Shown one piece after another: positions 32,277 to 38,704 of a DNA stretch of 44,558 bases; position 1 is the stretch's first letter, and each line of letters starts with the position of its first letter. Below the pieces are notes generated by a model that searched no databases, was not told where the DNA came from, and was given only the letters and a program-made list of their open reading frames with translations. Source of the DNA: an uncultured Spirochaetaceae bacterium (GTDB taxonomy: Bacteria; Spirochaetota; Spirochaetia; Treponematales; Treponemataceae); contig CADBSK010000033.1 in the NCBI GenBank assembly GCA_902797305.1, positions 1-44,558 of the forward strand, given 5' to 3'. The position numbers and the translations under genes are program-made.

Positions 32277-32915
32277 CTAACTCACTATTTGTAACGCCAA
32301 AACTGGCGAAACATTTTCTATTTTTACGTCAGTCGGAATTCTTACTACCGCCCGGGTATAATTTACAATTCCTTTTATCCCCGCCTTTACAAGACGATCA
32401 GCCATTTTCTGAGCTTCGTTTTCTGCACAACACAGAATCGCATACTCAATTTTCTGCTGTGGAATCACACTCTCAATACGGCTTGCAGGATACAGCTCAA
32501 AAGTAGAACGCATAAGTTCAACTTTATTCAAACTGGAATCAAATCCTGCACAAACCTCAAAACCACTTTTATGAAAAATCTCTTCATCCAGAAGAGCCGC
32601 TCCCAATCGACCTAGCCCTACTATGCAGATTTTTTTCGGATTTATGTCTTCACATCCACCCAAAGACGAATCAGTGCCCAGTTCAAGGATTTTTTTTACT
32701 TCTTCCGTTAAAAAAGGCACATCATATCCGTTACTCACGCCATCAACAGCTTTTACATAGCGCAAATCATAACGAATCAAGGTATCTTTACACCCTAGAG
32801 CCTTACTGATTTCAAGGGATGTTATCCGCTTCTTTTTTTCACCTTCAAGCAGTTCTAAAAGAAGCATAAGACGTTTTTTAGTGTTTTTGGGTATTTCAGC
32901 CTTAATTTCGATCAT
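32277..32915 (-). CDS. rex: Redox-sensing transcriptional repressor Rex
   Basis: 212 residues. The N-terminal winged helix (about 15-70) includes the recognition segment LGCKDTLIRYDLRYV; the Rossmann domain starts at ICIVGLGRLGAALL with the NAD(H)-binding GxGxxG. Rex represses fermentation and NADH-reoxidation genes until NADH rises. A frame extends 9 codons upstream to a TTG (32942), but the ATG at 32913-32915 follows AAGGA and fits the family start. The C-terminus stops at LALQIVS, a few residues short of the swapped helix usual in Rex, right where the GC-rich hairpin element begins. A matching Rex operator lies about 100 bp upstream, indicating autoregulation. It probably continues into serC-serA. 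Confidence 0.88.
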   Translation of the reverse strand: MIEIKAEIPKNTKKRLMLLLELLEGEKKKRITSLEISKALGCKDTLIRYDLRYVKAVDGVSNGYDVPFLTEEVKKILELGTDSSLGGCEDINPKKICIVGLGRLGAALLDEEIFHKSGFEVCAGFDSSLNKVELMRSTFELYPASRIESVIPQQKIEYAILCCAENEAQKMADRLVKAGIKGIVNYTRAVVRIPTDVKIENVSPVLALQIVS

Positions 32916-32946
32916 TATAGGAAAATCCTTTCTTAGTAACAATTAA

Positions 32947-32980
32947 TTTTTAGATTAAATTATTGTTTTTAGATCAAATT
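32947..32980. repeat. Two direct 15-bp repeats in the rex leader
   Basis: TTTTTAGATTAAATT (32947-32961) and TTTTTAGATCAAATT (32966-32980) match in 14 of 15 bases with a 19-bp period, between the Rex operator and the rex start. They could be tandem protein sites. AT-rich composition lowers their weight. Confidence 0.5.
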
Positions 32981-33011
32981 TAAGACAAATAGAGGTAAAA
33001 TTCAAGTTTAC

Positions 33012-33027
33012 TGTGAATTTTTTCACA
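33012..33027. promoter_or_regulatory. Rex operator upstream of rex
   Basis: TGTGAA-TTTT-TTCACA is a perfect inverted repeat with 4-nt centre, matching the published Rex operator shape (TGTGAA-N4-TTCACA) and located about 100 bp before the rex ATG, beyond a weak promoter (TTGAAT ... TAAATT on the minus strand). It supports redox autoregulation of rex and possibly of serC-serA. Confidence 0.8.
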
Positions 33028-33091
33028 ATAAATAATATATAGAGCCCTACAACAAGTTTTTCATCACCAGACTACAACAAGAAGAAATTTT

Positions 33092-34297
33092 TTAAGGGTT
33101 AGTTCTAAACTCGTCATTTAACCTGTTAATTCTGTTTAGATGTTCCAGATAAAAATCCCTTATATCATTTTTTATAGTAAGACCACCTTGCAGCGACATA
33201 TGATCTCCTCTGTACACCGGCATCACATACCATACACCCTTTTTATAATCATAAAAATTTTTATCTTCTGCAGAAATAAATTCTTTTGGTGAATAATCTG
33301 GAGCCAGCGCAGAAAGTGTATTTACAAGGCCGTCATTTTCACGCCATTCTCTCCCAAGAACAATTCCATCTGTTGTAGCTCCTTCAAAACGCCCCATCCG
33401 CCTTGAACTTCTCTTAAACAGATTTTCCATGATATCTTCCTGGGGCTCATAAGTTCCATCTTCCTGCTTCACAGTCGCTGTACAGGCAAAAGAATAATAA
33501 TATGCATTTTTCAAAGTAGTAATCCAGCGATTCATTTCCCCTGCATTCTGAATATGCATATCGTAATCAGCAAAATCCATATCAAGCCTGCCATCTTTTT
33601 TGGGAGCATTAACTTTATCCATGGCTTTCTGCATCCTTGTTTTAGGTTCAGGATTTTCATCAGGTACATGATATGCAGAAGTCCCATTGTGAGGAGATGC
33701 CAGCGTTGTTAAAGAATATATCCAATCCCCCTTGCCTCCGGTAAAAAGCGGACTAATTGGCTCTCCTTGAGAGCATGCCTTTTCAGCTTCTGAACCTTCT
33801 GCCATAAGATGTGCCAAGAGACGAACTGTAACGCCCCCAAAAGAATGCCCTAAAAGATTGATCTTATTCTCGCTATTCCAAAGATGGATTAAAGGCTCCT
33901 TTGAAAAATCCTTTCCATAACGGCTATGCCCACACCTCAAAGAATGTTCCTTTCCGTAATCGGTCACAGTTCCCGTAAGCTGAGCATACAATTCACAGGC
34001 CCTGTCCCATGCACTCCCTTGAGGAGAAACAGATGCATCATAAGCCTTAAAACCTTGTTTTCGAAGAAATTTAATCAGCGATCCGTTTTTCATTCCCCAA
34101 TAAGGAAAAATTTTATTAACGGCATCGTAGTGTCCCCAGCCAGAAAGCCCGTGTACAAAAACATATGTATAATTCGTTTTCCATCCGTTAGTTTGTTTTT
34201 TTAGTTCCCCGGATTCTGCATGAGATACAAAAACTGCCGTAATAAACAGCAATACCGCAAAGAATATCTTTCTTTTATTAAACAAAAAGTATTTCAT
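33092..34297 (-). CDS. Secreted triacylglycerol lipase (staphylococcal/Geobacillus-like)
   Basis: 401 residues with a signal peptide (MKYFLFNKRK then hydrophobic, cleavage near SHA-ES at 27). Alpha/beta-hydrolase triad: nucleophile S152 in LLGHSFGGV, Asp in WRENDGLVNTLS and His in RGDHMSLQG. The oxyanion region FVHGLSGWG (47-55), KYWG-like PYWGMKNGS and TLASPHNGTSA resemble lipase family I.5/I.6 of Geobacillus and Staphylococcus. A zinc site typical of the former may be present (H and D around GHSRYGKDF). It is exported and likely hydrolyses dietary or host lipid esters. Single gene; no foldase nearby. It is followed by rex on the same strand. Confidence 0.85.
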   Translation of the reverse strand: MKYFLFNKRKIFFAVLLFITAVFVSHAESGELKKQTNGWKTNYTYVFVHGLSGWGHYDAVNKIFPYWGMKNGSLIKFLRKQGFKAYDASVSPQGSAWDRACELYAQLTGTVTDYGKEHSLRCGHSRYGKDFSKEPLIHLWNSENKINLLGHSFGGVTVRLLAHLMAEGSEAEKACSQGEPISPLFTGGKGDWIYSLTTLASPHNGTSAYHVPDENPEPKTRMQKAMDKVNAPKKDGRLDMDFADYDMHIQNAGEMNRWITTLKNAYYYSFACTATVKQEDGTYEPQEDIMENLFKRSSRRMGRFEGATTDGIVLGREWRENDGLVNTLSALAPDYSPKEFISAEDKNFYDYKKGVWYVMPVYRGDHMSLQGGLTIKNDIRDFYLEHLNRINRLNDEFRTNP

Positions 34298-34340
34298 AAT
34301 TTTATGATAATAAAAAAACTGTGAATTGTAAAAAGTATTA

Positions 34341-34388
34341 AAAAAAAGAAAGCCCGACCGGTAAAAGAATGGGAAAACGGTCGGGCTT
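34341..34388 (-). terminator. Rho-independent terminator of the lytic transglycosylase gene
   Basis: Perfect 11-bp stem AAGCCCGACCG (34350-34360) / CGGTCGGGCTT (34378-34388), followed on the minus strand by TTTCTTTTTTT (plus A-rich 34341-34350). Placed 20 nt after the stop at 34408. Confidence 0.92.
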
Positions 34389-34407
34389 AATAAGGAGGAC
34401 TATTTAA

Positions 34408-35193
34408 TTACTGAGCAAAACGGCGGTTACCATTAAATGCAACGGCGATTCCACTCATCGGACGATTTGTGTCGTAGTAAGATACAACTTCGTCTGTAAA
34501 CAACTTATCAAGCTTTTCTCTGTAAGCCATGATTTTACCAACATATCTTAATGTTGATGCCGGGGTGTTGTTAGCCCGAACTTTATTTGTACCTGCATTG
34601 TACATTGCCAAAGCAGTTACTTCGTTTCCTGCAACATTCAAGCAAAATCTCAAGTGGCTCATGCCATACTTTGCACTTACTGCAGGATCATAAAAATCAT
34701 CTTCTTTTAATTGAGGGAAAGATCTGTTGTTCAACTGGAAGAGCCCTCTATCTATAGAAGCGTTTGTGTTCACATTCAATGCTTTTACATTGTATCTACT
34801 TTCTGTATAGGCTAATGCAAAAGCTAACGAAAGCGGAATGTTATTCTTTTCTGCTTCCTCAAGGATAGCTAAAGCGGTTTCTCGGCTACCAGTAACATGA
34901 AGGTAAAACCATTCTACTGCTGCTCGCGAAGCTGGCTGTCGATACAAAGATAAGCCGTCATCCCCCATATTTAATCTGGTGGAATTAAAACCAGCTTCTT
35001 CTATTAAAATGTTAAAATCAGCAACAACTTCATTTTCAATCTCTGTAGCGGCCTTTACCACAGGAATTGCGGGAGTTTTATTCTTAGCAGGAAGTACAAT
35101 TGCAATTACGAGAGCAACCACAAGAAGCACACCGCAGAAGATTAATGAATTACGGCAAGAATTACGGAACTCAGAAGTTTCCATTCGTGTCAT
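34408..35193 (-). CDS. Membrane-anchored lytic transglycosylase (SLT domain)
   Basis: 261 residues: a short cytoplasmic start, one membrane helix (17-36), a linker with a region of about 60 residues, then a goose-type/SLT lysozyme fold. The catalytic glutamate is E131 in LAYTESRYN, with the following family motifs DRGLFQLNNRSF and ALAMYNAGTNKVR. It cleaves the peptidoglycan glycan strand to 1,6-anhydro ends in the periplasm, for example to let envelope structures through. Good Shine-Dalgarno AAGGAG precedes the ATG at 35193. Own terminator; upstream gap 35198-35333 holds an AT-rich promoter-like stretch and a small AATGCG/CGCATT hairpin. Confidence 0.87.
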   Translation of the reverse strand: MTRMETSEFRNSCRNSLIFCGVLLVVALVIAIVLPAKNKTPAIPVVKAATEIENEVVADFNILIEEAGFNSTRLNMGDDGLSLYRQPASRAAVEWFYLHVTGSRETALAILEEAEKNNIPLSLAFALAYTESRYNVKALNVNTNASIDRGLFQLNNRSFPQLKEDDFYDPAVSAKYGMSHLRFCLNVAGNEVTALAMYNAGTNKVRANNTPASTLRYVGKIMAYREKLDKLFTDEVVSYYDTNRPMSGIAVAFNGNRRFAQ

Positions 35194-35333
35194 ACTTATT
35201 AACTCCTTACGGATGTAATAATTGCATTTATAAAGATTTAAATCAAGAGAATTTTGTATATTTTTTTAGAAAATTTATCTTTTATTTTGCAAATAATGCG
35301 GTTTTTCGCATTTATTACAGTTTGTTACAGCTT

Positions 35334-35897
35334 TTAGTAATGGATTAAGTTTTTATCTATTCCTTTACCCATAAGTGCGTACTCTTCCAGAGCTTTTTTT
35401 TCTGCAAAATAAACATAGTGACCGTGCTTGATATTCATTTCGTTTATAAACCACTGGCCATAACTGTTTTCGTCAAAAGCAGAAGATGCATCTTTTACAA
35501 GCAACTCTTTTGCAAGGGCAAAACCAATGACACTCTCAGCATCCTTTATACGACGAGCGGTATGTACCATTGCAGCGATAAAAGAATCTGCCATGTCAGC
35601 ATCTTCTAAATTCTTCTTTGCACTAGGAATAATAAAAGCAAAAATATGTTTTTCTTCAAGATTCTTAAGGAAGGTTCTTAATTCTGCAAGAAATTCTTCG
35701 TTATAAGCGCCAGGCTCCATCTCAACCATAGGCCAGTCCAGTGAAAGAGCGATAACCTTATTCTCTTCTTCAGAAATATTCTGTTCATTTATTTTTTTGC
35801 AATCAATAATTTTTAAATTATCCATACTGATTTCTGAATTATCAGCAATCAAAAACAATTTATTGTCTATAACTTTTACAAGTGGATCAAACTTCAT
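35334..35897 (-). CDS. Protein of unknown function
   Basis: 187 residues, no signal peptide, acidic. I do not recognise the family. The pattern (KVIALSLDWPMVEMEPGAYNEEFLAEL, then HIFAFIIPSAKK and ESVIGFALAKELL) reads like alternating strands and helices, vaguely like part of a TIM-barrel glycosidase fold, but no catalytic motif can be defended. The start at 35895-35897 is chosen over an upstream in-frame ATG (35918) because AAGGA is correctly spaced. It lies after a terminator following the PTS IIA gene, so readthrough or its own promoter drives it. Confidence 0.55.
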   Translation of the reverse strand: MKFDPLVKVIDNKLFLIADNSEISMDNLKIIDCKKINEQNISEEENKVIALSLDWPMVEMEPGAYNEEFLAELRTFLKNLEEKHIFAFIIPSAKKNLEDADMADSFIAAMVHTARRIKDAESVIGFALAKELLVKDASSAFDENSYGQWFINEMNIKHGHYVYFAEKKALEEYALMGKGIDKNLIHY

Positions 35898-35916
35898 TTT
35901 ATTTCCTTCTTTAAAC

Positions 35917-35946
35917 AAAAAAAGACCTTTTATAACAAAAGGCCTT
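35917..35946 (-). terminator. Terminator of the PTS IIA gene
   Basis: Stem AAGACCTTTT (35922-35931) / AAAAGGCCTT (35937-35946) with one mismatch, a 5-nt loop, and a T-rich run on the minus strand (plus AAAAAA near 35917-35922). It lies about 24 nt after the stop at 35970. Confidence 0.75.
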
Positions 35947-35969
35947 CTTTCTCTGATACAGTTTGCAGT

Positions 35970-36416
35970 CTATTCAGTTAAAATCTTAATAACTTCTGCT
36001 TTATCCTGAGTATTCAAGATCTGACTTCTCTTATCAGCACTCTTGAACAAAAGGCTTACTTCAGCAAGGAACTGAAGATGTGGGCCAGTTTTGTTAACAG
36101 GTGACAAAGTCATGATAAAGATTCTACAAGGCTCCTGATCCAAAGAATCAAAGTCTACAGGATTATCAGAAATACCGATACAAGCAACAAGATCACTTAC
36201 AGAATCAGTTTTACCGTGTGGAATTGCAATTCCGTGTTTCATACCTGTCGACATTTTACGTTCGCGGTCAAGAACACATTCACGGGCACCAGCTTTATCT
36301 GTAACCTTGCCTGCTTTTACAAGGATATCAAGCATTTCATCGATAATTTCTTCTTTTGTAGTTCCCTTCAAATGAAGGTTTACAGTATCAGTTGTTAATA
36401 CAGTTCTCAAGTCCAT
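35970..36416 (-). CDS. PTS IIA component, PtsN-like
   Basis: 148-residue fructose/mannitol-type (type 2) EIIA domain. The phospho-acceptor histidine is H67 in GIAIPHGKTDSV; the rest (EIIDEMLDILVKAGKV, ECVLDRERKMSTGM, VSLLFKSADKRSQI) matches the IIA(Ntr)/PtsN fold. It could feed a sugar PTS or act as a regulatory phosphocarrier. There is no IIBC, HPr or EI nearby, which favours a regulatory PtsN role. Single-gene unit with own terminator, divergent from the 36519 gene. Confidence 0.85.
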   Translation of the reverse strand: MDLRTVLTTDTVNLHLKGTTKEEIIDEMLDILVKAGKVTDKAGARECVLDRERKMSTGMKHGIAIPHGKTDSVSDLVACIGISDNPVDFDSLDQEPCRIFIMTLSPVNKTGPHLQFLAEVSLLFKSADKRSQILNTQDKAEVIKILTE

Positions 36417-36506
36417 AATTTTAGTTTATTCACGCATCAATATATTGTCAAGAAAAAAAATAACAAGAAAATTGAATTTGTTTATATAATTTTATTATAT
36501 TTAGTG

Positions 36507-36512
36507 TAATAT
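36507..36512 (+). promoter_or_regulatory. -10-like box before the 36519 gene
   Basis: TAATAT ends 6 nt (AAAGCC) before the ATG at 36519, with no Shine-Dalgarno in between. This is the same geometry as gatC, lysR and tetR. The region is very AT-rich, so the match has limited weight alone. Confidence 0.4.
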
Positions 36513-36518
36513 AAAGCC

Positions 36519-36923
36519 ATGACAGAAATACAGAAATTTAAGAGTGATGTACAGCGTACAATCAAACATGAACGAGCCGACAATAACGGAAGATTTAACT
36601 CAGAAAGAGCAATTCAAAAAATCATAGAACTGTTTATTCGAACCAGCTCTGTTCCAGGGAATCTTTCAAGAGCTGTTGCATACTATTGGAAAGAATCCTA
36701 TATCGACCAAAGTACAGAACCTCAAAACGAACCAACCGAAACAAACATTCAGAAACTCGGAGCCATGCTGTCTTTCTTAGAAGACGCAGACGAAGACGAA
36801 GAAGTTTTAACTCAAGAAGATTGGACAGAACTTTCTGATCTTGTAAACTACGAAGCAGAAGATTTACCAATCGAAATTCTTCAATCTTTAATGAGCAAAA
36901 TCGTTAGTAAGGGAGTACTTTAA
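36519..36923 (+). CDS. Protein of unknown function
   Basis: 134-residue soluble acidic protein, mostly predicted helix, with an Asp/Glu-rich centre (FLEDADEDEEVLTQEDW, about 86-102). No family recognised. Its first half (FKSDVQRTIKHERADNNGRFNSERAIQKIIELF) is basic-acidic mixed. The stop TAA is followed directly by the TTG start of a radical SAM protein, so the two are coupled and probably functionally linked: it could be a substrate or an accessory subunit. Probably leaderless (see -10 at 36507-36512). Confidence 0.6.
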   Translation: MTEIQKFKSDVQRTIKHERADNNGRFNSERAIQKIIELFIRTSSVPGNLSRAVAYYWKESYIDQSTEPQNEPTETNIQKLGAMLSFLEDADEDEEVLTQEDWTELSDLVNYEAEDLPIEILQSLMSKIVSKGVL

Positions 36924-37967
36924 TTGAACTACTTTTCCAGCTGCAGCCAGTGCCCTCGCCAGTGCAATGTCAATCGCCAGAACAACCAGAGCGGATTTTG
37001 CGGAGAAACAGACCAGTTAAAAATTGCCCTTGCCAGCCTTCACTTTGGAGAAGAACCTCTGGTAACCGTTCACGGAGGCAGCGGAACCATTTTTTTTAGC
37101 GGCTGCACCCTTCGATGCGCTTTTTGCCAGAATTATCAGATTTCCCAGGATGGAATGGGCGCTACTGTAAGCAAAGATGAGTTTATCCAGATTTGTTTAC
37201 GACTGCAAAAAGCCGGCGCAGAAAACATAAACCTCGTTACCGGAAGCCACTTTATTCCTCTACTGGCAGAATATTTAAAAGCTGCAATTGAACAGGGAGT
37301 AACTATTCCTTTTTGCTGGAACAGTTCATCATATGAAAAAGTTGAAATGCTGGAACTATTAAAGCCATATGTTTCCATCTGGCTTCCTGATTTAAAAACA
37401 TTAAACAAAAATCTTTCGGAAAAATTATTTGATGCCAAAGATTATCCGGAAACAGCAACAAAAGCCATAAGCTGGATGATACAAAATTTTCCATTAAAAA
37501 TAAAAGAATGCCCCGCACCCAAAGATTACACCGATGCCAACAACGAACAATGGAAAAAAGGCGATTTAAAAGAAAAAATGACGCAGGGAGTTATCATTCG
37601 TCATCTATTTTTGCCCGGGAAATTTGAAGAAACAGCCCTTACCCTTGAATGGTTAAAGCAGAACGCTGACGGCAAGGCATGTATTTCCCTCATGAATCAG
37701 TACACCCCAGTACCTTTTAACGAAGAAAAAGAAAAGCTATCCTGCAGGAATAAAAAGCTTGCTTCAATAGAAAACCGCCTTGTTAATTCTGATGAGGACA
37801 GCGATTTACAGGACTTAATCGAAGCCTACGATTTTGACTACCTGTTCTACCAGGAGTTAACTGACGATACAAGCTGGCTTCCGGATTTTACAAGGTTCCA
37901 GCCATTCAGCAACAAGCTTGCAACTCCAATATGGCACTGGAAGCACGGTTTTAACACAAATATTTAG
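36924..37967 (+). CDS. PflA-like radical SAM protein
   Basis: 347 residues. An N-terminal Cys-rich segment (SCSQCPRQCNVNRQ, then GFCGE) precedes the radical SAM cluster motif FSGCTLRCAFCQNYQIS (CxxxCxxC near 55-66). This is the layout of the PflX/YjjW-type pyruvate-formate-lyase-activating-enzyme family, whose roles are mostly unknown. GSHFIPLL and PDLKT follow the family. The C-terminal third (about 250-347) is longer than usual and less conserved. Start codon TTG immediately after the stop of the 36519 gene; Shine-Dalgarno GGGAG upstream. It likely installs a glycyl radical or another radical-based change on a partner. Confidence 0.82.
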   Translation: MNYFSSCSQCPRQCNVNRQNNQSGFCGETDQLKIALASLHFGEEPLVTVHGGSGTIFFSGCTLRCAFCQNYQISQDGMGATVSKDEFIQICLRLQKAGAENINLVTGSHFIPLLAEYLKAAIEQGVTIPFCWNSSSYEKVEMLELLKPYVSIWLPDLKTLNKNLSEKLFDAKDYPETATKAISWMIQNFPLKIKECPAPKDYTDANNEQWKKGDLKEKMTQGVIIRHLFLPGKFEETALTLEWLKQNADGKACISLMNQYTPVPFNEEKEKLSCRNKKLASIENRLVNSDEDSDLQDLIEAYDFDYLFYQELTDDTSWLPDFTRFQPFSNKLATPIWHWKHGFNTNI

Positions 37968-37998
37968 CAGGTCAAATATCCACTTATTAAAAAAATAA

Positions 37999-38028
37999 TT
38001 GGACATCACTTACCGGTCGGTATATACT
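37999..38028 (+). promoter_or_regulatory. tetR promoter with TetR-type operator in the spacer
   Basis: TTGGAC (37999-38004) and TATACT (38023-38028) are 18 nt apart. The imperfect palindrome TACCG-GT-CGGTA (38011-38022) fills the spacer up to the -10, as expected for autorepression by a TetR-family protein. The -10 ends 6 nt before the ATG at 38035, with no Shine-Dalgarno. Confidence 0.72.
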
Positions 38029-38034
38029 GTTTTT

Positions 38035-38640
38035 ATGGAAACAGACAAATCGACTCAGGAAAATTCCACAGAATCTACCAGGGAACAAATTCTTGAATTA
38101 GCAACAAGACTTTTTTCCTCAAAAGGGTACGAAGCTGTAGGAATTCAAGAAATCGTAAATGAAGCCGGAATTACAAAACCAACTCTTTATTATTATTTTG
38201 GTTCCAAAAAGGGCCTTTTACAAAATATTATTTCCCAAAAATCAGATATATTTATTGCTTCATTAAAAAAAGCATCTGAATACCACCATGATTTTATTAA
38301 AGGTTTAACACAAATTTTAAGAGCAACAATTGATTTTGCAAAAAATGAACCTGACTTTTTTAGACTTCACTGCATATTGTCCTGGTCTCCTTCTACTTCA
38401 GAAGAAAGAGGCCTTTACGAACCTGTAATGCAAAACATTAAATCAATTTTTTCAGATTTTTTCACCCAGTCTGCCAACGAATTTGGAAACATGAAGGGCA
38501 ACGAAAAACTCTACGCAACACTTTTTTACACAAATGTTCTTGCTGTTGCAACTCTTTCATCAGCAGACGAAACTTTCACTCAGGATTCCACTTTATACAA
38601 AATAATACACAGCTTTGTATATGGGGTAGCAAACGGCTAG
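38035..38640 (+). CDS. TetR-family transcriptional regulator
   Basis: 201 residues. The N-terminal helix-turn-helix (REQILELATRLFSSKGYEAVGIQEIVNEAGITKPTLYYYFGSKKGLL, written here in pieces: REQILELATRLF, VGIQEIVNEAG, TLYYYFGSKKGLL) is classical TetR; the C-terminal ligand domain is all helical with no identifiable specificity. A TTG at 37999 opens the frame, but that is the -35 of the promoter; the ATG at 38035 is the start and the mRNA is probably leaderless. An operator-like palindrome lies in its own promoter. It stands before malQ and a large GH13 gene, but malQ has its own -10 box, so control of the glucan genes is possible, not shown. Confidence 0.86.
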   Translation: METDKSTQENSTESTREQILELATRLFSSKGYEAVGIQEIVNEAGITKPTLYYYFGSKKGLLQNIISQKSDIFIASLKKASEYHHDFIKGLTQILRATIDFAKNEPDFFRLHCILSWSPSTSEERGLYEPVMQNIKSIFSDFFTQSANEFGNMKGNEKLYATLFYTNVLAVATLSSADETFTQDSTLYKIIHSFVYGVANG

Positions 38641-38665
38641 TTTAGCCTTATAAATTATATATTTA

Positions 38666-38695
38666 TGAACACTAAAAAAAATATCGTGTTATAAT
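38666..38695 (+). promoter_or_regulatory. Promoter of malQ
   Basis: -35 TGAACA (38666-38671) and perfect -10 TATAAT (38690-38695) with 18-nt spacing. The -10 ends 9 nt before the malQ ATG, so the leader would be only 2-3 nt and no Shine-Dalgarno is present in it. Confidence 0.6.
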
Positions 38696-38704
38696 GGATA
38701 CAAT

